Assembly (NCBI RefSeq): GCF_025141935.1
Contig: NZ_CP081123.1
Location: 9,274 to 73,273, forward strand
Direction: 5' to 3'
Source of the DNA: Sulfitobacter sp. S190
Lineage (GTDB): Bacteria; Pseudomonadota; Alphaproteobacteria; Rhodobacterales; Rhodobacteraceae
DNA length: 64,000 nt
Positions 44,020-53,930 of this stretch are shown here, one piece after another. Position numbers and translations under genes: made by a program. Each line of letters starts with the position of its first letter. The stretch's first letter is position 1. The notes beneath the pieces were generated by a model. The model worked only from the letters and a program-made list of their open reading frames with translations, did not search any database and was not told the DNA's origin.

Positions 44020-46100
44020 AGCTTCGTTCCTTCGATCACCCACATGGTTTCGGGGAAAGACCACGGCAGGATCAATCCGTGGTTCATCAGATAACTGCCG
44101 CTGACCGTTTTCGCATCCGTTTTCAACAGCGTGTCCCCCCGTGACAGATGGTTGATATCGTCGCGATTGACCAGATCAATCCGGTACATCGCAGCCGGAT
44201 CAAGCCGTGTCAGCCGCAGGGGGCGGGGCGCGATCTGCGAGGAGGTATCCGCCTTACCGGCAAAGACGACAAAACGGCTGTCGTCCTCGGCCAGCTGCTG
44301 TTCTGCAATGACCGCGTCGTCGGGGCTGTCGAGCCGCAGAATATCGGCGCGGCCCATCCATTTGCGATTTTCACGCCACCACGCGGTCACCCGCGACAGA
44401 ACTGCCGTTTCATCCTCGGTCAGCTCACGGGGATCCATTTCGAACCCCATGTGCCGCTGTGCTGCGACCCATGCGCGGAACCGGATGTTGATGGTGCGCC
44501 CCGATGTATGACACACGCGCGGGCCAACGTGGCTACCGGTAACCACGAGCGGCAGAAAGATCGCGGCGTTGTGCTGCATCCGTAGACGCTCGACCGCATC
44601 GTTGCTATCGGACAGCCAGACGCGGTGGGTGCGGCTGAGGATGCCAAAGTCGATGCGCCCCCCACCCGAAGCGCAGCTTTCGATTTCGACATTCGGAAAG
44701 GCCTCGCGCAGCCTGTCGATCAGCGCATAGCTGCCCATGGTCTGGGCGGCGTCGGGTTGCGGCAGGACACGGTTGTGATCCCACTTGATGTAATCGATGG
44801 CGTGGTTTTCCAGCACGTGGCTGATGCGGTCGAACAGATAGTCGCGCACCGCCTCGTTGCTCATGTCCAGCGCCTTTTGCTGACGCCCGAGGATTTGATC
44901 TTCGCCCCCCAGAGCCCAGTCGGGATGGGCGCGGTGCAGCTCGGAATCGGGGTTCACCATTTCGGGCTCGAACCAGATGCCGAACGTCATGTCCAACCCG
45001 TGCACATGCTCGATCAGCGGATCCAGCCCATCGGGGTATTTGCGCGGATCGACAACCCAGTCGGCGAGGCTGCTTTCGTCGTTATCGCGCATCCCGAACC
45101 AGCCGTCATCCAGCACGAAGCGTTCGGCACCGAGCAGCGCCGCGTGCGCTGCGAGGTCTTTCAGTTCGTCGATCTTGTGGTTGAAATAGACCGCTTCCCA
45201 AGAGTTGTAATGCACCGGACGCGGGCGTGAGGCGTCGGGCCACGTGATGATCCGGTCGCGCAGATGCCGCTGGAAAGACACGGCACACCCGTTGATACCA
45301 TCGCTGGAAAACACCGAGTAAAGCGTTGATGACGCAAAGCGTGTGCGCGGTTTGCTCTCCATCCGGCTGGCATGTCCGAATTGCACCTGTCTGCGCCCGT
45401 CGGGCAGTTCTTCGGCGATCATGCGATGCCCGCCGGACCAGCCATAATGGAAACCGTACACCTGCCCTTGCGTGTTTGTGGCGCCCCTGCAGGGCACGAG
45501 CAGACCCGGGAAATGTTCGTGGCCCGTGCGCCCTGTGCGATTCTCGCGGTAGCGTATCCCTGCAGACCACGCCGTACGGTTCATCTGGAACTCACCGCAC
45601 CAGCGGCCCGAGAAATCGATCATTTCGTCCGACATCTGCGGTGCGGGCATCACCGGCGCCGCCAGCCAATGCAGATGCAGCGACCGATCCGCTTCGAGCA
45701 CGGAGCGCGACGCGATGATATGCGTCTGCGGGTCCAGTTCGAACGTCGCCGCATAGCGCAAACCGTTGCTGGTATCGACGTAATGCAGGCTGAGCCCGTT
45801 CGGCGTTTCTTCGGCGCGGGCAAAGCGGAATTTCGGCAGGATCGGCATGCCGTCCTCGCCGCGGATCACCATGCCCGGCTGACCGGGAAAAGTGCGCGTC
45901 GCCTCGGGCGAGATCGACAGTTCGGGGTTCACATCCAGCATGCCACCGGTCACGTCGATGTCGCCGCCCCGAACGATTGTGGCGCAGTCTTCGTCCTCCG
46001 GCAGGCGCGGCCCCCAATAGACCACTTCGGCCAAACGGTCACCCCGCGCGCCTAGAACCAGTGTCTGGCGCGTATCATCCAGCCGCCAGGTTTGTGTCAT
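44016..46100 (-). CDS. Alpha-galactosidase GH36 (full length, crosses circle joint)
   Basis: Cytoplasmic retaining alpha-galactosidase, 694 aa, no signal peptide. A beta-rich N-terminal domain is followed by the barrel with VLDDGWFGMRDNDESSLADW. The nucleophile Asp441 is in YIKWDHNR and the acid/base Asp484 in ESCASGGGRIDFGIL, so it should be active. The C-terminal beta domain follows. Its gene spans the unit boundary at 44547/44548. Substrates could be melibiose, raffinose-type sugars, or galactosyl-glycerol. Confidence 0.95.
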   Translation of the reverse strand: MTQTWRLDDTRQTLVLGARGDRLAEVVYWGPRLPEDEDCATIVRGGDIDVTGGMLDVNPELSISPEATRTFPGQPGMVIRGEDGMPILPKFRFARAEETPNGLSLHYVDTSNGLRYAATFELDPQTHIIASRSVLEADRSLHLHWLAAPVMPAPQMSDEMIDFSGRWCGEFQMNRTAWSAGIRYRENRTGRTGHEHFPGLLVPCRGATNTQGQVYGFHYGWSGGHRMIAEELPDGRRQVQFGHASRMESKPRTRFASSTLYSVFSSDGINGCAVSFQRHLRDRIITWPDASRPRPVHYNSWEAVYFNHKIDELKDLAAHAALLGAERFVLDDGWFGMRDNDESSLADWVVDPRKYPDGLDPLIEHVHGLDMTFGIWFEPEMVNPDSELHRAHPDWALGGEDQILGRQQKALDMSNEAVRDYLFDRISHVLENHAIDYIKWDHNRVLPQPDAAQTMGSYALIDRLREAFPNVEIESCASGGGRIDFGILSRTHRVWLSDSNDAVERLRMQHNAAIFLPLVVTGSHVGPRVCHTSGRTINIRFRAWVAAQRHMGFEMDPRELTEDETAVLSRVTAWWRENRKWMGRADILRLDSPDDAVIAEQQLAEDDSRFVVFAGKADTSSQIAPRPLRLTRLDPAAMYRIDLVNRDDINHLSRGDTLLKTDAKTVSGSYLMNHGLILPWSFPETMWVIEGTKL

Positions 46101-46945
46101 TTTACAGCACCCAGGGTCAGGCCCGCGATAAAGTGGCGCTGCATCGCAAAGAACATCAGCACCGGCGGTAGCGCCGCCACGATCGATCCCGCAGATACCA
46201 GATGCCACTGCGCGACCCATTGCCCGTTCAACGAATAAAGCCCGGCGGTGATCGGTTGTGTATCGGCCCCCTGCGTCAGCACCGTGGCCCAGAAATAGTC
46301 ATTCCAGATGAAGGTAAAGATAAGCACCGACAACGCGGCAATCGCGGGTTTCATCAGCGGCAGCACCACGTGCCAGAAGATCTGGATTTCGGACACGCCT
46401 TCGACCCTTGCCGCCTCGATCAGCTCGCTTGGCAAAGCCTTGATAAAGTTGCGCATGAAGAGCGTGCAGAAACCGGTCTGAAACGCGATATGGAACAAGG
46501 CCAGACCCTGGACGGTGTTGTACATGCCCAGATCCAGCGTCAGATCGCGCACCGGCACCATCAGGATCTGGAACGGAATGAAGTTGCCCGCCACGAACAT
46601 GAAAAACAAAAGCAGATTGCCTTTGAACTTATACACACCCAGCGCAAAGCCCGTCATGCACGACAGCGCGACCGCGCCGATCACCGTCGGGATTGTCACC
46701 TTGAACGAGTTGAGGATGTATTTGCCGATCGGCGTGTTCTGGAAGATCGCCGTGTAGTTTTCGACGAAGTTGAAGGACGACGGCCAGCCCCAGTAGTTGC
46801 CTGCCGTGATATCGCCTGCGGACCGGATCGAGGTGACGGCGACCGCGATCAGCGGCAGCAGCCAGAGGATCAGAACGATCGGCAGCGCCACGCGGTAGAC
46901 CATTTGCGAGGTCGAGGATGTCTTTTCAATAGGTGTTGGAAACAT
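46097..46945 (-). CDS. Second-pass copy of MalG-type permease
   Basis: Identical copy of 1550-2398, intact, in the overlap of the circle. It shows the same ATGA coupling with alpha-galactosidase. Not an extra gene. Confidence 0.9.
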   Translation of the reverse strand: MFPTPIEKTSSTSQMVYRVALPIVLILWLLPLIAVAVTSIRSAGDITAGNYWGWPSSFNFVENYTAIFQNTPIGKYILNSFKVTIPTVIGAVALSCMTGFALGVYKFKGNLLLFFMFVAGNFIPFQILMVPVRDLTLDLGMYNTVQGLALFHIAFQTGFCTLFMRNFIKALPSELIEAARVEGVSEIQIFWHVVLPLMKPAIAALSVLIFTFIWNDYFWATVLTQGADTQPITAGLYSLNGQWVAQWHLVSAGSIVAALPPVLMFFAMQRHFIAGLTLGAVK

Positions 46946-46948
46946 CGA

Positions 46949-47875
46949 TCAGGACCCCCGCTCGTCTCGGTACATTTTGAACAGGAACCCGGCGATATAA
47001 ACCATCATGATGGCAAACAGCACGACCGCAATGGCGGCACCGTATCCCATGCGGAACCCGTATTCCGAAAACGCCTGTTCGTACATGTAGAACGCGAGCA
47101 CGCGGCTGGTGCCATAGGGGCCGCCATCGGTCATGATCGAGATGAGGTCGAACGACCGCAGCGCCCCGATGACAGTCACCACCACGGCAATGAAGGTCGC
47201 GGGTTTCAGCTGTGGCAGCACAACATACCAAAGCATCTTGAGCCCCTTTGCATTGTCGAGCCGTGCCGCCTCGATCTGTTCGGGGTCAACGGCGTTCAGG
47301 CCGGTCAGATACAGGATCATGCAATAGGCCGTCTGGGGCCAGAGCCCCGCCGCGATGATGCCGTAGGTCACGTATCGTTCGTCCGCCAGCACCGCGATGG
47401 GATCGGCGCCAAACCAGCCGATGACAATATTGAACAGGCCAAAGCTGGGATCATAGAACCACGAGAACACGAGGCCGACAACGACCTGGCTGATCACGAA
47501 GGGAAAGAAGAAAAGCGACTTGTAGATGCGGATGCCCCGGACCGTCTGATTCAGAAACAGAGCGACGAACAGACCCGCCGGAAGCGCCAGCATATACAGC
47601 ACAAGCCAGATGACGTTGTTCTTGAGCGAGACGTAGAAATCTTCGTCATCCATCAATTCGACATAGTTGGAGGTGCCGACGTATGTCGCCTCTCCCAGTC
47701 CGTCCCATTCGTAGAACGAGATGCTGATCGACTGGAAGATCGGCATGATGACATAGACGATGAACATGAAAATGCCCGGCGCCAGAAACAACCACGGCGC
47801 AAGCCGTTGCTGATTGCGGCGCCAGTAGGATTTCTTGACGGGTGGTTTGCGGTCGGGAAGGGCAGCTGTCGTCAT
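46949..47875 (-). CDS. Second-pass copy of MalF-type permease
   Basis: Identical copy of 2402-3328, intact. Not an extra gene. Confidence 0.9.
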   Translation of the reverse strand: MTTAALPDRKPPVKKSYWRRNQQRLAPWLFLAPGIFMFIVYVIMPIFQSISISFYEWDGLGEATYVGTSNYVELMDDEDFYVSLKNNVIWLVLYMLALPAGLFVALFLNQTVRGIRIYKSLFFFPFVISQVVVGLVFSWFYDPSFGLFNIVIGWFGADPIAVLADERYVTYGIIAAGLWPQTAYCMILYLTGLNAVDPEQIEAARLDNAKGLKMLWYVVLPQLKPATFIAVVVTVIGALRSFDLISIMTDGGPYGTSRVLAFYMYEQAFSEYGFRMGYGAAIAVVLFAIMMVYIAGFLFKMYRDERGS

Positions 47876-47958
47876 GGCAGAACGCTCCGGGCTGACGGAT
47901 GGCGGGGAATGGTGCGCCTGACACCGCACCGGGATGGTGCCGCGGCGGGTCTGGCGGG

Positions 47959-47991
47959 AAAAACGGGCACCCTCGGATAAGGGGATGCCCG
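47959..47991 (-). terminator. Second-pass copy of the attenuator hairpin
   Basis: Copy of 3412-3444, same hairpin and T-run. Confidence 0.65.
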
Positions 47992-48002
47992 ATCGTCAGC
48001 GC

Positions 48003-49241
48003 TTACTTGTTGATGCGCTGGCGTACTTTTTCGAGACGCTCGAGGATCTGGTCCATGCGCTCTGGCTTGACCATGAATTCCTGGAAGCCTTCCATGCCGG
48101 CTTTGGCCATCTCGGCCGGTGCGTCACGGTCGAAGAACTGGGCGATGCCACCGTCGGTGTTGCTCAGCATTTCGTAGCCCGCTTGCAGGAACTTGTCGTC
48201 CCCCACGGAAGAACCGGAGTTGATCGGCAGCTGGCCCAGCGTTTCGTTGATCTGCGTCTGCACTTCTGCACGCGCCACATAAGCAAGGAACTTCTTGGCG
48301 TTCTCTTTGTTCTTGGCGTTTGCAGGAATGTGGATCGTGTCTGTCGGCGCTTCTTCGGCCATCGGCACATCGGGGTTGATCATCGGGAACTGGAAGAAGC
48401 CCAGCTGATCATCCGTCAGACCCGCTTCGCGCAGCGGTGCAACAGCAAAGTTGCCCATCACGTACATCGCGGCGTCGCCCTGCACCATCGGTGCCAGCGC
48501 TTCCTGCCAGGAGAAAGCGGCGTGGTTTTCGAGGAAGAATTCCTTGTCGACCAGCTCTTTCCAGTTCGCCATTGTCGCTTTGACGCGATCGTCGGTCCAC
48601 TCGACTTCGCCCTTGGTCAGCGCCATGTGGAAATCGTAACCGTTTGTGCGCAGGTTCAGGTAATCGAAGACGCCGCCAGCCGTCCAAAGGTACTTGGTGC
48701 CGATGGTGATCGGCGTGATGCCTGCGGCCTTGAGCGTTTCACCGGCTGCGATGAACTCTTCCCAGTTGGTGGGCACTTCGATGCCCTGCTCTTCGAAGAT
48801 GTCTTTGCGGTAGTAGATGCCCCACTGGTAATACGTGTACGGCACGCCCCAGATTTTGCCATCGATGGTCATCGACCCTTTGGCCGACGCGAGCTGATCG
48901 CTCAGACCGTTCTCTTCCCAGACGTCGTCGACAGGCTCGAACAGGCCCGCGTTCACGTAAGGCAGCATGCGGTTGCCGGCGTACCAGTTGGCAACATCGG
49001 GCGCATCCGCTGTCAGGAAGTTACGGATCGACGTCTTGTACCCTTCGTGATCGAAAAGGTTCCACGTGACGTCAATGTCAGGGTTCTCGGCCTTGAAGCC
49101 GTCAATCAGTTCCTGAAACGCCTGCTTTGGGGCAGGATCGGATGTATCTGTGTTGATGACCAACTCGCTCGCGAATGCGGCTGCGCCGATAATTGTGGAT
49201 GCGGCCAATGCGGCCGCGAAGGTCTTGGTGCGTTTGAACAT
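48003..49241 (-). CDS. Second-pass copy of family 1 sugar-binding protein
   Basis: Identical copy of 3456-4694, intact. Not an extra gene. Confidence 0.9.
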   Translation of the reverse strand: MFKRTKTFAAALAASTIIGAAAFASELVINTDTSDPAPKQAFQELIDGFKAENPDIDVTWNLFDHEGYKTSIRNFLTADAPDVANWYAGNRMLPYVNAGLFEPVDDVWEENGLSDQLASAKGSMTIDGKIWGVPYTYYQWGIYYRKDIFEEQGIEVPTNWEEFIAAGETLKAAGITPITIGTKYLWTAGGVFDYLNLRTNGYDFHMALTKGEVEWTDDRVKATMANWKELVDKEFFLENHAAFSWQEALAPMVQGDAAMYVMGNFAVAPLREAGLTDDQLGFFQFPMINPDVPMAEEAPTDTIHIPANAKNKENAKKFLAYVARAEVQTQINETLGQLPINSGSSVGDDKFLQAGYEMLSNTDGGIAQFFDRDAPAEMAKAGMEGFQEFMVKPERMDQILERLEKVRQRINK

Positions 49242-49291
49242 TAAAGTTCCTCCCGATGGTGTCGTGAGATCGGCTTTCCCTAACCGTTCAT

Positions 49292-49310
49292 GGTTCCACA
49301 TAATGAAACC
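49292..49310. promoter_or_regulatory. Second-pass copy of candidate IclR operator
   Basis: Copy of 4745-4763, unchanged. Confidence 0.4.
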
Positions 49311-49418
49311 TCATCTCAACTATTGAAAACACTGCGTCACCCGACTACGGTTGTCAACAGTTTCGTAGGGCACGCAGGTGCCCCATTGGAAAGGTTCAAG
49401 CGTGCCGGGAGGGCAGGA

Positions 49419-50204
49419 ATGAACAAGCAGATCACCGGTTCTGGCACCGTTGGAAAGGCGCTGGATGTGCTTGATACAGTCGCGTCTTTCGGCCGTCCCG
49501 TGCGCTTTTCCGAACTGCTTGCCGATAGTCCCCATCCCAAGGCGACGTTGTACCGGCTTTTGCAATCGCTGACCCATGAACGACTGATAACGCATGACGC
49601 CGAATCGGGCAGCTACAGCCTCGGCCTGCGTCTGGTGCAGTTGGCCCATTCGGCCTGGCGACAAAGCTCGCTCGCCCCGATTGCCGCGCCCACCATCGAA
49701 GCATTGGCGAAGGAAACGGGCGAAACCGTGCACCTTGCACAGATCGACAATGGCCAGATCATCTTTGTCGACAAGTGCCGCACCAGCAACATTTTCGAAA
49801 CGCTTGCCCAACCCGGGCGCGTGGCGCCGGCATTCTGTACCGGAGTGGGCAAGGCCATTCTCGCCTTTCTATCGGCTGACCGGCTCGACCGCGCGCTGAC
49901 CCAGCAGGCGTTCTTGCAGTATACGCCGAACACGCACCCCTCGCCCGCGAGCCTCATGGTGGAATTGGCGCAAATCGCTCAGGACGGAATCGCGTTTGAC
50001 CGTGAAGAACACGAACAGGGCATCATCTCGATCGCGGCCCCGATCCTTGACGGCAACGATCGCGTGATCGGCGCCGTTTCCATTGTAACCTCTACCACCC
50101 GCAAATCGCTGGATGATCTGTCGGTCTTCCGCCCTGCCCTGCTGGCCGCTACGGCGCGCATCGGGGCCGAGGCACACGACTGGCAATTTCCGGCGGTGTC
50201 ATAA
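49419..50204 (+). CDS. Second-pass copy of IclR regulator
   Basis: Identical copy of 4872-5657, intact. Not an extra gene. Confidence 0.9.
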   Translation: MNKQITGSGTVGKALDVLDTVASFGRPVRFSELLADSPHPKATLYRLLQSLTHERLITHDAESGSYSLGLRLVQLAHSAWRQSSLAPIAAPTIEALAKETGETVHLAQIDNGQIIFVDKCRTSNIFETLAQPGRVAPAFCTGVGKAILAFLSADRLDRALTQQAFLQYTPNTHPSPASLMVELAQIAQDGIAFDREEHEQGIISIAAPILDGNDRVIGAVSIVTSTTRKSLDDLSVFRPALLAATARIGAEAHDWQFPAVS

Positions 50205-50222
50205 TCACAGACAGGAGCCAAC

Positions 50223-51284
50223 ATGTCCGGCGTGACACTCGAAAATGCCATCAAGAAATATGGCGAAACCCAAGTCATCCACGGCATCGACCTGGAAATT
50301 GAACACGGCGAATTCTGCGTCTTCGTTGGTCCGTCAGGCTGCGGTAAGTCGACTTTGCTGCGCATGGTCGCGGGTCTCGAAGAAACCTCCGGCGGCACCA
50401 TCCGGATTGGCGAGCGTGACGTTACCCACGCAGAACCGTCAGATCGCGGTGTGGCGATGGTTTTCCAGACATATGCACTTTATCCGCACATGACCGTCGA
50501 GGAGAACATGGGCTTCGGGCTGAAGATGAACGGTCACCCCAAGGCCGAGATCAAGGAAAAGGTATCGGAAGCGTCGCACATCCTGAAACTTGACGAATAC
50601 CTCAAACGCAAGCCCAAAGCCCTGTCCGGGGGTCAGCGTCAGCGCGTGGCAATCGGGCGTGCCATTGTGCGCGGTCCGGATGTTTTTCTGTTTGACGAAC
50701 CGCTGTCGAATCTTGACGCGGAATTGCGGGTCGACATGCGTGTGGAAATTGCGCGATTACACACGGAAATCGGCGCGACAATGATCTATGTGACGCACGA
50801 TCAGGTCGAGGCGATGACCCTCGCCGACAAGATCGTCGTGCTGCGCGCGGGCAAGATCGAACAGGTCGGCAGTCCGATGACCCTCTACAATGATCCGGAC
50901 AATAAATTCGTCGCCGGTTTCATCGGGTCACCCGCGATGAACTTCCTCGAAGGGACGGTAGAAGGCGGCAAGGTCCGCGTACCTGCGCTGGACAACAGGC
51001 TTGTCGCCCCGAACGTTACGCTGCCTGCGGACGGCACCGGCGTTGTGATTGGCCTGCGGCCTCAGGATATCGCGGTGAGTGCCGGTGACAGTACGCTGAA
51101 GCTGGATTTGCGCGAACAGCTGGGCGGTGTGTCGTACGATTATCTCAAGACGCCAACGGGCGAACGGATTGTCGTCGAGATGAAAGGCGATGCGGATTTG
51201 CCCGACGGCTCCAACCTCGCCCTTGCGTTCAGCGACGCTGCCGTAATGGTTTTCGACGCACAAAGCGAAGCACGTATCCGGTGA
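50223..51284 (+). CDS. Second-pass copy of transporter ATPase
   Basis: Identical copy of 5676-6737, intact. Not an extra gene. Confidence 0.9.
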   Translation: MSGVTLENAIKKYGETQVIHGIDLEIEHGEFCVFVGPSGCGKSTLLRMVAGLEETSGGTIRIGERDVTHAEPSDRGVAMVFQTYALYPHMTVEENMGFGLKMNGHPKAEIKEKVSEASHILKLDEYLKRKPKALSGGQRQRVAIGRAIVRGPDVFLFDEPLSNLDAELRVDMRVEIARLHTEIGATMIYVTHDQVEAMTLADKIVVLRAGKIEQVGSPMTLYNDPDNKFVAGFIGSPAMNFLEGTVEGGKVRVPALDNRLVAPNVTLPADGTGVVIGLRPQDIAVSAGDSTLKLDLREQLGGVSYDYLKTPTGERIVVEMKGDADLPDGSNLALAFSDAAVMVFDAQSEARIR

Positions 51285-51538
51285 GGCACAGACTAGGATG
51301 CCCGCCGGACGATACGTTCCGGCGGGCCCCGAGAGCCGTGCAAGGACGTTCCCAACCACACCCACGGGACTAGCAATAGACTTTGACTAGATTAGTCATT
51401 GCATTTTAATCAATTTCCGCTCTAATAGTCGGCCTAAGGGGGGATACACCCCCATAGAGGCAGATAGACCATCATCGTGCGCGGCGATATGGCGATCAGG
51501 AAACCAGAGCGGAGGACACCAAAAGCAAACAGTTTTCC

Positions 51539-51617
51539 ATAAAACAAAAGGCTCGAATGGTTGCAGCCATCCGAGCCCTGTCCGTCAATGTCAGCTTTGA
51601 CACTGTCCGTTGCTTAT
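51539..51617 (-). ncRNA. Second-pass copy of predicted antisense RNA
   Basis: Copy of 6992-7070, unchanged, with the same promoter-like boxes and terminator. Confidence 0.45.
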
Positions 51618-51679
51618 TCATGACAGTACCAAAGCCACCGAATCGCCGCAAGCCCTGCTTGCTGGTGCATGGAGCTTTT

Positions 51680-52574
51680 ATGTCCGAAATCCCACACTGC
51701 GACCCTGCGCAAGGCTTTGTCGCCTTTCCGGTCGCGATATTCGACCTCGACCTATCCCCCGCAGCCTTTCGCCTGCTGGCGGAGCTGTGCCGTATGGCGA
51801 ACACAGACGGCCAATGCTGGCCGTCCCTCGCACAACTCGGCCGCCGCATGGGGCGGTCCCGCGCTGCTGTCTCCGGCTATATCACTGAGTTGCGCGCGAC
51901 AGGCGTACTGTCGACCGAAGAGCAGCGGATGGCCAATGGGTACAACTATCGCCTTCGCTATACCGTGACGTTCTGGAAGGCCTTCCGTGCCGGTCTGCGC
52001 AAGCCGCCTGCTGCATCAAAACCTGAACGCACCGTTCAGCGGAATGAACGCCCGTTAGAAACTAAAAATCATAACCATAAAAAACAACAGAGTCTCGTTC
52101 TTCAAAAATCCTCTAAATTGATTGCGCGATGGAAAGCCTCGGTGGGCAACGCCCCCTACCCCGCCTTCGAACATCGGCCGTTAGAGACTGATATCATCGA
52201 AGCCGAGCGTTTGCTGTCGGAGATTACAGAGCATTCCACTCCTGTCATATCCGCGGATATAGAGACGGCGCCTCAGCTGTTTTGTGGCAGATCACGGACT
52301 GACCGGCTGCATCAAATCTCAGGCGGCGGATCTCGGACAACACATCACGAGCGAAGAGGCTCTAGCTGCGCTTATGACAGCGTTGAACGAAGCTTGGCAG
52401 CCACATTGGTCGAAAGTACCGAATACATATCAGCTTAAGCGGTTGCTCAGCAGTTTAGGTCCGCTGCATGATCCACGCACGGAGCGTAAACTCTTGCGGT
52501 CTTATGTGCAGAGATGGAAATTGCATGCGAAAACCTTGCCCTCCCCAGCGTTCGCGTCCAAAGTCGCCGCGTAA
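51680..52574 (+). pseudogene. Second-pass copy of rep, frameshifted (likely read error)
   Basis: Copy of 7133-8026. An extra C near 52271 (GGCGCCTCAG instead of GGCGCTCAG) breaks the frame in the C-terminal half; the rest of the protein continues in another frame to 52574. The first-pass gene is open, so this is probably an error. Confidence 0.85.
52247..52260. promoter_or_regulatory. Second-pass copy of the ATATCC-GC-GGATAT palindrome
   Basis: Copy of 7700-7713, unchanged. Confidence 0.45.
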
Positions 52575-52576
52575 TA

Positions 52577-52590
52577 ATATCCACGGATAT
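52577..52590. promoter_or_regulatory. Second-pass copy of the ATATCC-AC-GGATAT palindrome
   Basis: Copy of 8029-8042, unchanged. Confidence 0.45.
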
Positions 52591-52595
52591 ACATA

Positions 52596-53930
52596 ATGGC
52601 TTACGGACAGTTCGAGCAGTTTATCCGCAACATGGGTCGGGTGATGACCCAGGTAAACACCAAGCTGCAGCGGGATCTGACAATGCGCAGCCGGGTGTCG
52701 CGCAGGTTTTCGCAGACCGAAGTGGCAGAGTTTTTTGTCGGTCGATGCCACATATCTCACGCGCATTTCGAAAGACGAAACGAACTACCCAGAAGGAGAG
52801 CGAAACGGGCGCGAACGCAGCTTTTCTCCGGCGGAAATTATCACGATACGCGGCATCCTCGCCAGTCGTCCCGGCGCCCGACGTGATCACCTGTACTGGC
52901 GGCAGCCCGGTGATCCGCTTAAAGTGGTGACCTTCGGAGCGCAGAAGGGCGGCACCGGCAAATCACTTACCGCCGCGCATTTTGCGCAGTACCTCTCGCT
53001 CTTCTATGGGCTTCGCGTCGGGGTGATAGATGCGGACCCCCAAGCAACGGCCAGTCTGTATTTTGCGGACGCTGATCTCCCGCTCTTCGCGCCAGACACC
53101 CCTACCCTCGCAGAGTTCATGGGGGTCGACGATCCGGGTGCCTCCGAACTGACAAAGAGAAGCGCGCAAGAGCTTGACGATATATGGCGGCCCACGCCTT
53201 GGCCCGGCGTGCGATTGATCCCCGGCGGGGCCAACATCCAGAACGGTGATATCAGCCTGTTCTTCCTGTCGCAGCGCGCCGGTGTCCCTGTCTACAGGGT
53301 GCTGCGCGATGCGATATCGACCTGGGACGCGCAGAACGGGGCCAAAAAACCATGATCGCCGATCTGCGCGATGCTAATGGTGCGTTTGATCCGGACCGTT
53401 TGCAAACCGCCCTCAACGAAACGCTTGATGTGATCGTGATAGACCAACAACCCTCGCTGACATTGATGCAGCTGAATGGGTTGATCGCAGCCGATAGCGT
53501 CGTCATCCCGCAAACAATGAAGGGTTTCGATCTGGCTACATTGGCGACCTATGTCGGGAACATTGGCGAATATCTGGAATTCATCATGGGGTTTGAGGCG
53601 GATCTGGAGATTGGCAATGGCGATCACATCGTTCTGCCGACCATTGTGCAGGAGCAAAACAATCAGGACACCGACCAGATTGTCGATCTGTACCGCCGCA
53701 GCCCTCGCGAAATCAGCCAAGTCTGGTACAATCGGTCCGACGCCATTGCCAATGCGTCGGAGGAATACAAGAGCATCTATGAATACCTGCCGCCACGCAC
53801 GCGGCGGACCAGTGCAAAGGCATTTATGAGCAATGCGAACGCAGTGAACGACGGGTTGGTTTCCCGCGTCCTGCCGCATCTGCCGACCCGCGGTTTTGCG
53901 GATGCCTTCATCAAAGAGAGGTGGAGCTGA
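52596..53930 (+). pseudogene. Second-pass copy of parA, frameshifted (likely read error)
   Basis: Copy of 8048-9379. The T-run at 52731-52736 has six T instead of five, and near 53338-53348 one extra G and one extra A appear. These split the protein into three open pieces. All three changes are in base runs. Confidence 0.88.

Larger units (their letters stand above)
1..44547. other. One full turn of a circular plasmid (repeat unit)
   Basis: Base 1 onward matches base 44548 onward, so this interval is one complete unit of about 44,547 bases. Every gene in it is open. The junction falls inside the alpha-galactosidase gene, which is continuous across 44547/44548. The unit carries its own rep, parA and parB genes, which supports a plasmid. 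Confidence 0.93.
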
